Below, one piece after another: positions 43,101 to 51,727 of a DNA stretch of 64,000 nucleotides. Below the pieces are notes generated by a model. The model was not told the DNA's origin, ran no database searches, and saw nothing but the letters and a program-made list of their open reading frames with translations. The position numbers and the translations under genes are program-made. Every line of letters begins with the position of its first letter. Positions within the stretch are counted from its first letter, which is position 1. Origin of the DNA: Burkholderia sp. Bp8992 (GTDB taxonomy: Bacteria > Pseudomonadota > Gammaproteobacteria > Burkholderiales > Burkholderiaceae). The stretch lies in assembly GCF_003853705.1 (NCBI RefSeq), contig NZ_QTQI01000004.1, forward strand, positions 248,001-312,000, written 5' to 3'.

Positions 43101-46100
43101 AGCGACTGCTCGACATGCCGCACGACGTCGACGTAGCCCGCGCGTGCGAGTGCCGCCTCGAGATCAGCCGGTGCCAGCGGCGCGGGCGCATCGACTTCCG
43201 TCGACGCCGCCTGCGGGGCGAACACGATGTCGGAGAAGCGGCCGCGGCGCGATTCGGCCAGCAGCAGCAATCCGCCCGGCGCCAGCCATGACCGCATCGC
43301 ATTCAGCGCATCAATCACATCGTGACGGCCGCTCAACGCACGGTTCGCGACGATCAGGTCGTAAGGCCCGGCATCGTCGGCCGACAGCGACAGCCGCTCG
43401 CCCGATTGCAGTGCCACCGTGCGCACCGCCACTTCCGCGTCCGTATCGAACCCGGCCAGCTGGCCGGCCGTCGCGGCGATCGTGTGATCGCAGCGCGCGG
43501 CCGCGAGATGCATGCCGAGCGTCTGCAGCACGTCGCCGTCCGTCGCGCCCAGTTCGAGCACGCGCAGCCGGCGCGCCGGCTGCCACGCGTCCACCGCCTG
43601 CTCGACGCCGGCCGTCAGCAGTGCGTGCACGTGCTGCCAGGTCGGCGATGCGGCAAGGAGTTGCTCGACCAGGCTGTGCCCGGTCGGCGACAGCCAGCGG
43701 GTGCCGTCCTTCGCGCCGCTCAGCACGTCGCGCAACGCCGCGCCGCAATGCGCAAGCAACGTCAGCTCGGCCACGTGCCCCGGCGATTCGGCCAGCAGCC
43801 CGCGCCACAGCTCGTCGAGCGGCGGCAACGCCGCGCACGCCGCGTCGTCGCGCACGAGGTGCGCGCCGTCGCGATGAGCCAAGCCGTCTTCGACGAGCAT
43901 GTCGGCAAGACGTGCCGCCAGCGCCGCGCGCCCGGGCGCCGGCTGCCATGCAGCAGCGAATGCGCCGAGCGCATCGAATGCACGCAGCACGTAGAGGCTC
44001 GCGAGCACATCGAGCAGCGGCAGGATTTCGGTCAGATGCTGTGTGCGGCGGCCATCGTCTTCGGCCGTATCGAGCCGGGCGACCGCTTGCGCGAGCAGCG
44101 CGTCGGGCGCCGGCAGGCCCGCGGCATCGACGTCGCCCGGCAGCGGCACCTCTTCGAGGCGGTACACGAAGCGCGCGGGCAGGTTCTGCCGGCGGCCGAC
44201 GAGATCGACGCGCCGGAACCGGCAAGCGCCGAGCCGCGCGACGATCGCGCCCTGCGCGTCGAGGAATTCGAAATGCGCGACGACCGAATGCGGGCTGCGC
44301 CGGTCGATCCGCGCGAGCACGCGCGCGACCGTATCGCCGCGCAGATAGTCGACCCGGCCGATCTGCACCGGCACATAAGCCGGATGTTCACCGTCGCGCG
44401 CGTGCGCGGCAAGCAGCGCGAACAGCGGATGAAACCCGCTGTCCATCAGCGCCGGATGCAGCAGATAGGCGGACAGCGCCCGTGCATCGCCGCATGCGGC
44501 GGGTGCCGAGACGTCGGCCAGCGCCGCATCGTCGCCCGCGGCGACCCGCACGGTGCGGACCCAGCGGAACGCCGGCCCGTACGTGAGGCCGATCGCCGCG
44601 GTGTTCGCGTACAGCGTGTCGCCGTCGGCGGCCGGCAGCGCGAGCAGGCGCTCCAGCGTGCCGGACGGCACGACGCGCGCCGCGCCGAGCGCGCTGCCGC
44701 TTTCCAGCATCCGCCCCGTCACGTTCAGCGTCCATGCGCCGTCGGACATCCGGTCGCGCGTCTCGATCGTGAAGGTCGCGGTGCGCGGCTCGATCACGAG
44801 CCGGAACAGCTTCGCCTGCTGCGGCTGGAACACGACCGGTGTGCGGATCTCGACGTTTTCGAGTGCCGCGTCCGTCGTGTCGAAGAACGTGCGCGCCGCG
44901 GCGAGCGCCATTTCCACATAACCCGCGCCCGGGAATGCCACGCCGCCATCGACCACGTGATCGGCCAGCATCGGCAGCTTCGCCGGATCGAGCTGGTTTT
45001 CCCAGCCGAACGCATGTTCGTGCAGGCGATAGCCGAGCAGCGGATGTTCGCGGCGGCGATTGACGAGGCCGTAGCCTTCGACGGTCGGCGTCAGCCAGAA
45101 GCGGTCGCGCTGCCACGGATAGGACGGCAATGCCGCACGCGACGTGCCCGGTGCAAAGCGGTCGGGATCGACGCTCGCGCCGTGCGCGATCGCCGCGAGA
45201 ATCGCCTGCCGCAGCGTCGCCGCGCTGCCGTGATCGCGCTTGAGCGTCGGCAGCACCGCGCCGGTCGCGCCGGCTACGGCGAACGCCTGCTTCACGTACG
45301 TGCGCAGGATCGAATGCGGCGACACTTCGACGAACAGCCGGACGCCCTGCTCGATCAGGTATGCGATGCCGTCGCCGAAGCGCACGGGCTCGCGGATATT
45401 GCGCCACCAGTAACGCGCGTCGAGCTTGGTGCCGGAAAGCGCGCCGCCGGTCACGGTCGACACGAACGCGCCGTTGCCCGGTTGCGGTCGCAGGCTGGCC
45501 AGTTCGGCCAGCACGACCGGCTCGATGCGATCCATGTGGCTGCTGTGGAACGCATAGTCGAGATCCAGCATCTGGAAGAACTTGCCGCTGCCGCGCAGCG
45601 CCGCCTCCAGCGCCTGCAAACCCTGCAGTTCGCCCGCGAGCGTGACGGCATCGGGACTGTTGATGCCGGCGATCTCGACCCGGCGCGCGAGCCCGTGGCG
45701 CGCGATCAGCTCGCGTGCCGCCGCATCGCCGATGCCGACGGCCGCCATCCGGCCGCTGCCGCGTGTCATCGCCTGCGCGCGGCTGCGGATCTTGATCACG
45801 CGCACCGCGTCGGCGAGCGACAGCGCGCCCGTCACCCACGCCGCGGCGATTTCGCCGACGCTATGGCCGATCGCCGCGTCGTAACGCATCCCGCGCGCAT
45901 CGATCACGCGGATCATGCCGACCTGGATCGCGAACAGCAGCGGTTGCGCGTTCTCCGTCGCGGCGAGCCATTCGGCGCCCGCGCCGGCCAGCCATTCCGC
46001 GCTCGGGCCGCCGCGCATTACGTCGACGAGCGACGGGCTGCCGTCGGCACACCACAGCGCATCGACTTCGTCGAGCGCCGCGCGGAAGACGGCGTTCTCC

Positions 46101-47767
46101 GCATAGAGTTCGTTGCCCATTCCGACCCACTGGCAACCGTTGCCCGAGAACACGAGCGCGGTGCGCAGCGCGTCGGCGGGTGCCTGGCCGGTTGCCACGC
46201 AGGCCGGCAGGCCTTCCTGTGCCGGTTGGGCCAGTGCGGCAAGCGCCGCGCGGCCTTCGGCCACGTCGGCCGGTGCGACGATCGCGCGATGTTCGAGCCA
46301 TTGGCGGCGACGCGCGGCCGCGGCGGCAAGCGCCTGCCAGTCGCCGCCGTTGTCGAGCATCGCCAGATAGCGGCCCGCGAGTGCGCCGAGCGCAGTCGCG
46401 CTGCGCGCGGTCAGCGCGAGCGGAGACAATTGCGTTTGAACCGGCTCGGGCGCTGCCGTCGACACGTCGTTTGCGACCGGCGCCTCGGTCAGCACGACGT
46501 GTGCATTCGTGCCGCCGAAGCCGAACGAGTTGACGCCAACCGTCAGCGGCGCGTCGCCCGCGTCGAGCGGCATGTAGCGATCGACGACGCGCAGGCGCCC
46601 GCCGTCGAAATCGATGCCGGGATTGGGCGTGACGAAGTGCAGCGAGCGCGGCACCGCGCGATGCTTCAGGCACAGCACGGCCTTCAGCAGGCCGGCCATG
46701 CCGGAAGCCGTTTCGAGGTGGCCGATGTTGGTCTTCACCGAACCGATGAGCAGCGGACGGTCCGCCGGGCGCTCGCCCGACACGACGTCGATCAGCGCGC
46801 GCGCCTCGATCGGATCGCCGACTGCCGTGCCGGTGCCGTGCGCCTCGAGGTAGGCGAGCGACTGCGGATCGATGCCGGCGCGCGCGTACACGCTGCGCAG
46901 CAGCGACGCTTGCGCGGCCGCGCCCGGCACGCTGATGCCGCCCGGCGAATGGCCCACGGAGTTCACGCCGGAGCCGGCGATGACTGCATGGATCGTGTCG
47001 CCGTCGGCGAGTGCGCGATCCAGCGGCTTGAGCAGCACGAATGCGCCGCCTTCCGAGCGCACATAGCCGTCGCCGGTCGCATCGAACGCGCGGCAACGGC
47101 CGCGCGGCGACAGCATCGACGCCTTGGAGAAGCTGACGAAACCGAACGGATGCAGCAGCAGGTTGACGCCGCCCGCGAGCGCCATCTCGGCTTCGCCGGA
47201 CTGCAACGCCTTGACGGCCTGGTGGAGTGCGACGAGCGACGACGAGCAGGCCGTGTCGACGGACATGCTCGGGCCGCGCAGGTCGAACAAGTAGGACACG
47301 CGGTTCGACGCGATGCTCAGGGTGTTGCCGGTCGCCGAATACGGATCGATCACGTTCAGATCGTCCATGTTGCGGTTGCCGTAATCCATGCTGGCGGCGC
47401 CGACGAAGACGCCGCAGTTGCTGCCGCGCATGTCGGCCGGGCGCACGCCCGCGTCTTCGAACGCTTCCCACGCGAGTTCGAGCAGCAGGCGCTGCTGAGG
47501 GTCCATCTGGGCCGCTTCGCGCGGGGAAATGCCGAAGAACGCGGCGTCGAAGCCGGCGACGTTGTCGACCACGCCGGCCGCGAACGTATAGCTCTTGCCC
47601 GGTTCGCGCTTGGACGGGTGCTGGTAGAAATCGGTGCCGAAGCGGTCGGCGGGGATTTCGGTCACTGCGTCGCGTTCGTCGCGCAGGAGTTGCCAGAAGT
47701 CGCCAAGATTGTTAGCGCTCCCGGGAAACCGACAAGCCACCCCAATTATTGCAATCTTACTGTTCAT
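40130..47767 (-). CDS. wcbR: single-module highly reducing type I polyketide synthase, WcbR-like
   Basis: 2545 residues. Order: KS 1-430 (Cys174 in DTACSSS, His310, His350); AT 537-865 (Ser636 in GHSVGE, YAFH 738-741, malonyl-like); DH 905-1190 (His937...Pro946, Asp1109); a methyltransferase-like region 1245-1570 with a degraded SAM motif (LELGATDGD, 1404-1412); ER 1795-2115 (GGAGGVG 1936-1942); KR 2135-2330 (GGTGGLG 2142-2148, Tyr2285); ACP 2405-2490 (Ser2448 in DMGMDSLM). There is no thioesterase or reductase domain, so the chain must be released by another protein, probably the oxoamine synthase. A complete reductive loop means a saturated, fatty-acid-like chain. It starts 3 bp after wcbQ. 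Confidence 0.92.
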   Translation of the reverse strand: MNSKIAIIGVACRFPGSANNLGDFWQLLRDERDAVTEIPADRFGTDFYQHPSKREPGKSYTFAAGVVDNVAGFDAAFFGISPREAAQMDPQQRLLLELAWEAFEDAGVRPADMRGSNCGVFVGAASMDYGNRNMDDLNVIDPYSATGNTLSIASNRVSYLFDLRGPSMSVDTACSSSLVALHQAVKALQSGEAEMALAGGVNLLLHPFGFVSFSKASMLSPRGRCRAFDATGDGYVRSEGGAFVLLKPLDRALADGDTIHAVIAGSGVNSVGHSPGGISVPGAAAQASLLRSVYARAGIDPQSLAYLEAHGTGTAVGDPIEARALIDVVSGERPADRPLLIGSVKTNIGHLETASGMAGLLKAVLCLKHRAVPRSLHFVTPNPGIDFDGGRLRVVDRYMPLDAGDAPLTVGVNSFGFGGTNAHVVLTEAPVANDVSTAAPEPVQTQLSPLALTARSATALGALAGRYLAMLDNGGDWQALAAAAARRRQWLEHRAIVAPADVAEGRAALAALAQPAQEGLPACVATGQAPADALRTALVFSGNGCQWVGMGNELYAENAVFRAALDEVDALWCADGSPSLVDVMRGGPSAEWLAGAGAEWLAATENAQPLLFAIQVGMIRVIDARGMRYDAAIGHSVGEIAAAWVTGALSLADAVRVIKIRSRAQAMTRGSGRMAAVGIGDAAARELIARHGLARRVEIAGINSPDAVTLAGELQGLQALEAALRGSGKFFQMLDLDYAFHSSHMDRIEPVVLAELASLRPQPGNGAFVSTVTGGALSGTKLDARYWWRNIREPVRFGDGIAYLIEQGVRLFVEVSPHSILRTYVKQAFAVAGATGAVLPTLKRDHGSAATLRQAILAAIAHGASVDPDRFAPGTSRAALPSYPWQRDRFWLTPTVEGYGLVNRRREHPLLGYRLHEHAFGWENQLDPAKLPMLADHVVDGGVAFPGAGYVEMALAAARTFFDTTDAALENVEIRTPVVFQPQQAKLFRLVIEPRTATFTIETRDRMSDGAWTLNVTGRMLESGSALGAARVVPSGTLERLLALPAADGDTLYANTAAIGLTYGPAFRWVRTVRVAAGDDAALADVSAPAACGDARALSAYLLHPALMDSGFHPLFALLAAHARDGEHPAYVPVQIGRVDYLRGDTVARVLARIDRRSPHSVVAHFEFLDAQGAIVARLGACRFRRVDLVGRRQNLPARFVYRLEEVPLPGDVDAAGLPAPDALLAQAVARLDTAEDDGRRTQHLTEILPLLDVLASLYVLRAFDALGAFAAAWQPAPGRAALAARLADMLVEDGLAHRDGAHLVRDDAACAALPPLDELWRGLLAESPGHVAELTLLAHCGAALRDVLSGAKDGTRWLSPTGHSLVEQLLAASPTWQHVHALLTAGVEQAVDAWQPARRLRVLELGATDGDVLQTLGMHLAAARCDHTIAATAGQLAGFDTDAEVAVRTVALQSGERLSLSADDAGPYDLIVANRALSGRHDVIDALNAMRSWLAPGGLLLLAESRRGRFSDIVFAPQAASTEVDAPAPLAPADLEAALARAGYVDVVRHVEQSLDLDGTPTFVVARNPASTIAAQRGGDPSDLDTLARNEQWLVMHAPDALNGFAGQLADALALAGYPADIVDITHAADAIASLPSGQPAHVVFCAPETPLAEAATGDGLMAAQRYGAIALAALVRALGAQPHAATRLTVVTRGGAPFAGAANAHPEQATLWGLGRVLANEHPELACRLIDVDRAAAGIPDALIRELTGSAVEEEVVLSARGRLVPRMLTAAQAAARDDGAIARASVLAFDAPGSLRNLEWFALPESALGEDEVEIEPVATGLNFRDVMYAMGLLSDEAVETGFAGATIGMELSGRVVRVGPAVTAFAPGDAVLGFAPASFATRVRTRAQAIALKPERLSFEEAATVPTTFFTAYYALVELARLRRGERVLVHGGAGGVGIAAIQLARHFGAEVFATAGSDEKREFVRLLGADHVLDSRSLAFADEIRAMTGGQGIDIVLNSLAGEAMVRSIDTLRPFGRFLELGKRDFYENSHIGLRPFRNNISYFGIDADQLMGALPELTERLFGEVMALFAAGVLHPLPYRAFPAERAEDAFRYMQQARQIGKVLVTYPSGTPAPTRGVAGAGSLVLDPHGAYLVVGGTGGLGFASARWMVERGARRLTLASRSGELAAAACDEVACWRDVLGVTVDVVSCDVTDAAAVDAMIAAIVRRGAPLKGVLHSAMAIDDGLVRNLDDARMAAVLAPKVAGAWNLHRATRGLPLDLFVVYSSATTYLGNPGQSNYVAANTFLEALVEHRRAAGLPGTFMAWGPLEDVGFLARHADTREALQSRIGGASITSDEAMVALERTLVAGAAGEAVVRLDWHAVARGMPAAKARRYSLLQSNASGGDARDGGTQLREEVLALPRDEAVALVARTLQAQIARILHMTPDRIALDKSVLDMGMDSLMGMELGLAVEEAFEVKLSVMAIAEGASVTTLAARIVDSIGASADAGCDGASATDAAHEAVAALAAKHAIDGEARAMLDTPQAPVAGHASPTLEVAR

Positions 47768-47770
47768 CTT

Positions 47771-49288
47771 TTATGTCGCTTTCTCGGATGCGTGCGGTTC
47801 TTCCGCGCGATTTCCGTCATCTTGTACCACATGCAAAAGTACCGAACCGAGCTCTTCGGCTGCCAGATTCCGGCATTCGGGAGTGTCTGTGCCGTAATTT
47901 CGCCAAATGAAGTAGTCGCTGTGTTGCGGGGTAACGCCCAGCTTCTGGAAAACATGAGGCAATGCGGGAACATGGTCGCCGTAAAAACAAACGACTGTTT
48001 CACGATCGCGGGTACGCAAATAATCGAGCAAGCGCCCGATCATTGCGTCTGCATTTTCAATGTGCCGCAGATATGCAGTCAGGTCGCGCCAGCAGGCATC
48101 TTCGCCAAGAGTATGCCTCGAAGACGATTCTCCAGGCAAAACCTGCTCGAGATGCAATGGGCCGTGGTTTTCCATCGTCATTGCGAAGATGAAGCGCGGC
48201 TCGCTCCGCGGTTCGTCCAGTACATCGATGACGGCATCCAGTACGGCCGAATCGGCAATATAGGGTCCGGCTCGCGGGGCGTCGGCAAAGCTTTCAATAT
48301 CCCGAAATATGTCGAATCCGAGCAGCGGAAAGACCCGATTCCTTCCGAAGAAGTCCGCATAGTACGGATGAATCGCGACAGTCGTATAACCGCCGCGCCA
48401 AAACCAGGCTGCAATCGTTGTACACGCGCGCCGTACGAAAGCGTAGGGGTAGAAACGGGCGTAGCCGAGACGCGCAGACGTCACTCCGCTCAGCATCGCA
48501 AACTCTGTACGCATCGTGTTCGCTCCCCAGGCCGGCACGAGCAGTTCACCGTGGTAGCTGGATTCCCGGCGCGCAATGTCCAGATTGCGGTAGTTCGCCG
48601 AATCGATCGCCGAGCCAAGACGCCTCGCGTCGAAATACGATTCGCTCTGGATCACGATCACATCAGGGCCCGCAGTCGGCGCGCCCGATGCGAACGGACC
48701 TGTCCGGGCAGCCTCTTCGAATGCGCGCAGCGTCGCGGGACGCAGGCCGTTCAGCAGATACGCAACGAATACGGCAAAAAATCCATGCCGCTGTTGGTCC
48801 GCGCCGGCATCCAGCGTAAGCGGCAAGCGTTTCGCCAACCAACAGGTCATGACCGCGGACGCCACGAGGAGCGCCATAACCGGCCGGAGCCCCCCGTCGA
48901 ACGGCCGCTCAGCGAAGAAGCCGCTCAGCAGCGCCGCGACGCCAATTACGATTCCGATCACCTTGCCGACGCTCAGAAACGGCAGGTATAAGCGGGGATG
49001 GGCGAACAACTGGCTGAACAGACTCAGATCGGTAAAAACAAACGGCTCACGCAGCGACTCATACTTTGCATTGCTCACCGTTGCCAACAGGCCGACCAGC
49101 GCGACCGCAATGCAGGCGGAAAACAGGAGACGCCGGGTCACGATCAGCATCGCACCGGTCAAAAGCATGAGCGCGAAGACATGCAACATGAGTGCAATAC
49201 CGGAACGTCGTCGCGCACGGGGTAGCGCAACCGCGTCCAGCGCGAACGACGCGCCGAGCGCGGCCGCGAGCGACAGGCTAACGCTCAA
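47771..49288 (-). CDS. wcbQ: LtaS/OpgB-like membrane phosphoglycerol transferase (alkaline-phosphatase fold), WcbQ-like
   Basis: About 505 residues. Roughly five N-terminal membrane segments occupy the first 180 residues, with KYESLREPFVFTDL as in OpgB/LtaS. The periplasmic domain follows, with metal-site VIVIQSESYFD and the likely nucleophile Thr in GANTMRTEFAML. CFYGDHVPALP is the C-terminal metal motif. Relatives transfer phosphoglycerol from phosphatidylglycerol to glycans. TTG 49288 has GGGAG 7 nt upstream and begins 1 nt after the wcbP stop; ATG 49336 overlaps wcbP by 47 bp and is the alternative. It sits between capsule and PKS genes, so it may modify the capsule or its anchor. Confidence 0.78.
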   Translation of the reverse strand: MSVSLSLAAALGASFALDAVALPRARRRSGIALMLHVFALMLLTGAMLIVTRRLLFSACIAVALVGLLATVSNAKYESLREPFVFTDLSLFSQLFAHPRLYLPFLSVGKVIGIVIGVAALLSGFFAERPFDGGLRPVMALLVASAVMTCWLAKRLPLTLDAGADQQRHGFFAVFVAYLLNGLRPATLRAFEEAARTGPFASGAPTAGPDVIVIQSESYFDARRLGSAIDSANYRNLDIARRESSYHGELLVPAWGANTMRTEFAMLSGVTSARLGYARFYPYAFVRRACTTIAAWFWRGGYTTVAIHPYYADFFGRNRVFPLLGFDIFRDIESFADAPRAGPYIADSAVLDAVIDVLDEPRSEPRFIFAMTMENHGPLHLEQVLPGESSSRHTLGEDACWRDLTAYLRHIENADAMIGRLLDYLRTRDRETVVCFYGDHVPALPHVFQKLGVTPQHSDYFIWRNYGTDTPECRNLAAEELGSVLLHVVQDDGNRAEEPHASEKAT

Positions 49289-49289
49289 G

Positions 49290-50075
49290 CTAGCGCTCCC
49301 GTCCCGGCAGATAAGACAGTCGGCCAAGTATCGCATCGCCCAGCCGCGCCGGCAGCAGCGTCAACAAGCTCATGCCGAGCGCGAGCATCCCCGGAAACGC
49401 AATGACGGCCCGCCGCGCAGCCAGTTTCCGGCGAATATGGCCAGCGGCCCTGTCTGCCGACCACATGAACGGCTTGCCCCCTGGAAAGACGTCACTCATC
49501 GCGGTCCTGACGAAACCGGGCAACACGATCGCAAGATGCACGCCTTTCCGCGCCAGCAGGGGCCGCACCGAATCGCCGTACGCCTTGAGTGCGGCCTTGC
49601 TTGCGCAATAAGCGGGCGAAATCGCCATGCCGCGTATCGCAGCAATGGAACTCACCAGCCCGATCTGTCCGCTCCGACGCTCCCGCATGCGCGCGATCAC
49701 CGGCAGTACCGCATGCATCGCCCCGTAGAAATTGGTGTCGACGACTGCCGCCATGCGATCAAGCTCCTCCCAATCGCTATCCGAATCGAGCGTACTGGCC
49801 ACCCCGGCGTTAGCAATCAGCAGGTCTATCGGATAAGTGTCGTCGAACTGCCATAACCACGCTCGCATCGCCTCGGCGTCTCGCACGTCGACCTGTGCCG
49901 TGACAACCCTCGCGCCGAGCGCGCGACAGGCATCGGCGCAGGCATCGAGTCGTCGTACGTCCCGACCAACGAGCCCCAATACCACACCGGGCGCCGCATA
50001 GACGGTCGCGAGCGAACGCCCGATGCCGGCACTTGCGCCGGTAATGACAACGTGACGAGGCGCCGCACTACCCAT
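49290..50075 (-). CDS. wcbP: short-chain dehydrogenase/reductase of the capsule operon, WcbP-like
   Basis: 261 residues of the classical SDR family. GITGASAGIG-type cofactor motif (VVITGASAGIGRSLA), NAGVAS, Ser in GLVSSIAAIRG and YCASKAALKAY. A hydrophobic C-terminal stretch (MLALGMSLLTLLPARLGDAI) may attach it to the membrane, as in 3-ketosphinganine reductases and related lipid SDRs. ATG 50075 overlaps the end of the kpsS-like gene by 8 bp. If the oxoamine synthase product is a 3-keto base, this enzyme is the obvious reductase; that is inference. Confidence 0.82.
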   Translation of the reverse strand: MGSAAPRHVVITGASAGIGRSLATVYAAPGVVLGLVGRDVRRLDACADACRALGARVVTAQVDVRDAEAMRAWLWQFDDTYPIDLLIANAGVASTLDSDSDWEELDRMAAVVDTNFYGAMHAVLPVIARMRERRSGQIGLVSSIAAIRGMAISPAYCASKAALKAYGDSVRPLLARKGVHLAIVLPGFVRTAMSDVFPGGKPFMWSADRAAGHIRRKLAARRAVIAFPGMLALGMSLLTLLPARLGDAILGRLSYLPGRER

Positions 50076-51273
50076 GCGCGGCCTCGAGACGAACAACTGC
50101 TCCGGCAACCGCCATTTCGATGCCCGTGCGTGTATAGAAGTCGCCGTTGATCTGTGTGTGATGGACCACGTAGTCCAGAAACGCCTGGTACAGGTTCATG
50201 TCGGGCGGAGGCGCGTCTGGCCAGAAGTCGTCGAGCTCACCCTGCCATGTCAGTCCCGGCATGTTGTAGATCGCCGTACCGAGCGCGATCAACGGGCGGC
50301 GATGATGCAGGGCCGAAAGCCCGACGGTGCTGTTAACGACGACGACCGCACGTGCATGTTCGAGCAGGGTGGGCAAGTGACCGGCGTTGATGAACCGCAA
50401 ACGGTCGGCCACGGCGAACTCGTGCGCAAGTTTCATCGCGTATTGGCGATAATCGACGAGCCCCGTGTCGAGCGGGTGGTTCTTGATGACGAGCCACGTA
50501 TCCGCCGGCGCGTGGCGGGCGAATGATCGAATTACCTTGGCGATCGCGTCGCGGACACCGTCAAACGGTGAATGAACAATTATCTGCGCATCCGAATTCA
50601 ACTGGAGCGGGAAGAGATAGTACCGTTGGCCGACGTTGAGGAGCTCGCGCGTCACGTGCTCGGCGTCACGATGATGGCGGCCCTGGCAAAGTGCGCGCGT
50701 GGCAAGACCAGCGTATTCCATGATGCCGTTTCTCGGGCGGTGGCTGCGGTAATGTGGGAACCGTGCCGCGTAAAGCATGTTCGCCGCGCGATAACGGATA
50801 TCGTGATACGCGCGCTCGCTGAGGTTGTAACCGGTGGACTCGCCGACCGGGCTTGGCGGAATCATGCCCCGCTGGTCGAGGTACCAGGCCGGATCGCGCG
50901 GCAGCGACGAACGTCCGTTAACCCCGCCTCTCTCGAGAGTGAGCCAATGAGGACGGACATAGCCCTCTTCAAAAACATGGACCCGCAGGCCGAACGTCTG
51001 CGAAACCGGATGCATATGGCGGTGAATTTCACGACAATCGCCGAACATGATGACGTCTGTGAATTCACCTGCTCGCGTGATCTCCGTGTACCAGTCGGAC
51101 AAGTCGTTCGGCTTGCCGTCGTAGTCCCACGCATGTTTCGCTCCGCTGTACAGGAGATCCCCGCCACAAAAATTCACCTTGCGTACCGCATGTCCGCGTT
51201 CCCGCAAAGCCGCAGAAAGGTGACTGAAAAACGGCGAGGCCGTCCCTTGCAGGACAAGGAATGAGCGAGGCAT
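50068..51273 (-). CDS. wcbO: KpsS-like capsule lipid-linker Kdo transferase/export protein, WcbO-like
   Basis: 401 residues. KpsS/LipB signature features: FLVLQGTASPFFSHLSAAL at the start, FEEGYVRPHWLTLE, and IVHSPFDGV plus WLVIKNHPLDTGLVDY and NSTVGLSALHHRRPLIALG in the C-half. In E. coli and Neisseria KpsS adds the first beta-Kdo residue to lyso-phosphatidylglycerol, starting the capsule anchor. Here it opens the minus-strand operon that continues through the PKS. No KpsC partner is visible in the window. Confidence 0.85.
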   Translation of the reverse strand: MPRSFLVLQGTASPFFSHLSAALRERGHAVRKVNFCGGDLLYSGAKHAWDYDGKPNDLSDWYTEITRAGEFTDVIMFGDCREIHRHMHPVSQTFGLRVHVFEEGYVRPHWLTLERGGVNGRSSLPRDPAWYLDQRGMIPPSPVGESTGYNLSERAYHDIRYRAANMLYAARFPHYRSHRPRNGIMEYAGLATRALCQGRHHRDAEHVTRELLNVGQRYYLFPLQLNSDAQIIVHSPFDGVRDAIAKVIRSFARHAPADTWLVIKNHPLDTGLVDYRQYAMKLAHEFAVADRLRFINAGHLPTLLEHARAVVVVNSTVGLSALHHRRPLIALGTAIYNMPGLTWQGELDDFWPDAPPPDMNLYQAFLDYVVHHTQINGDFYTRTGIEMAVAGAVVRLEAAHG

Positions 51274-51727
51274 CTGGTCTGGTCAAACGGCGCATAAGGC
51301 CCCCTCGAAATACAGCGGTGACGCCCGCGATGCTTCGATGCAATAAGCCTGTAATGGTTATATGAGGTTCGTGGTCCCGGCAAGGATCGAAGAATACCTC
51401 ATTACAGCTGAAATCAATATAGGAATGGCGAAAAATGCGGCAAGATGTGGTCACAATCACAACACGATGGCGTCTTGCACATCCGGTGGCTATAATCAGC
51501 GGCCTTGGCATGATCTGCGCGTATCTGCCGCAGAGATATGTGCCAACCGAGCACGGCGGCACCCTACTGCGACGAGGCGTCCCTGAGCGCACCAGCAGGC
51601 TGCCAACCCGTTTGAAACGTTCTCCGTAGAGTTGGCGACACATTTTTACGGATATTTTTTGCCCTTCGTCACGAGAACGCCACAAAGTGGTGAACCGTGC
51701 AAAGGGACCAAACAGCCTGGAAAAGAG
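51274..51727. promoter_or_regulatory. divergent promoter region between capsule operons
   Basis: This 454-bp, relatively AT-rich stretch separates wcbO (minus) from the KpsE-like gene (plus). A perfect TATAAT lies at 51491-51496 on the plus strand, but the nearest good -35 (TTGCAC, 51475-51480) is only 10 bp away, so promoter use is uncertain. On the minus strand TATAAC (51357-51362) with TTGCCG 15 bp upstream is a weaker candidate. No JUMPStart/ops element was seen. An in-frame TTG at 51632 could extend the KpsE-like gene into this gap. Confidence 0.45.

Noticed and set aside
39776-43291. 1171-residue plus-strand open frame opposite lpxC-like and PKS genes
   Set aside because: Another antisense shadow of GC-rich coding sequence without recognisable protein features.
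43322-48991. 1889-residue open frame on the plus strand opposite the PKS
   Set aside because: It is antisense to clear KS-AT-DH-ER-KR-ACP coding, is rich in Arg/Ala/His with no domains, and results from the lack of stops in high-GC sequence.
51475-51496. TTGCAC/TATAAT as a complete promoter pair
   Set aside because: The spacer is only 10 bp, far from 17; the TATAAT is kept only as a weak lone element.
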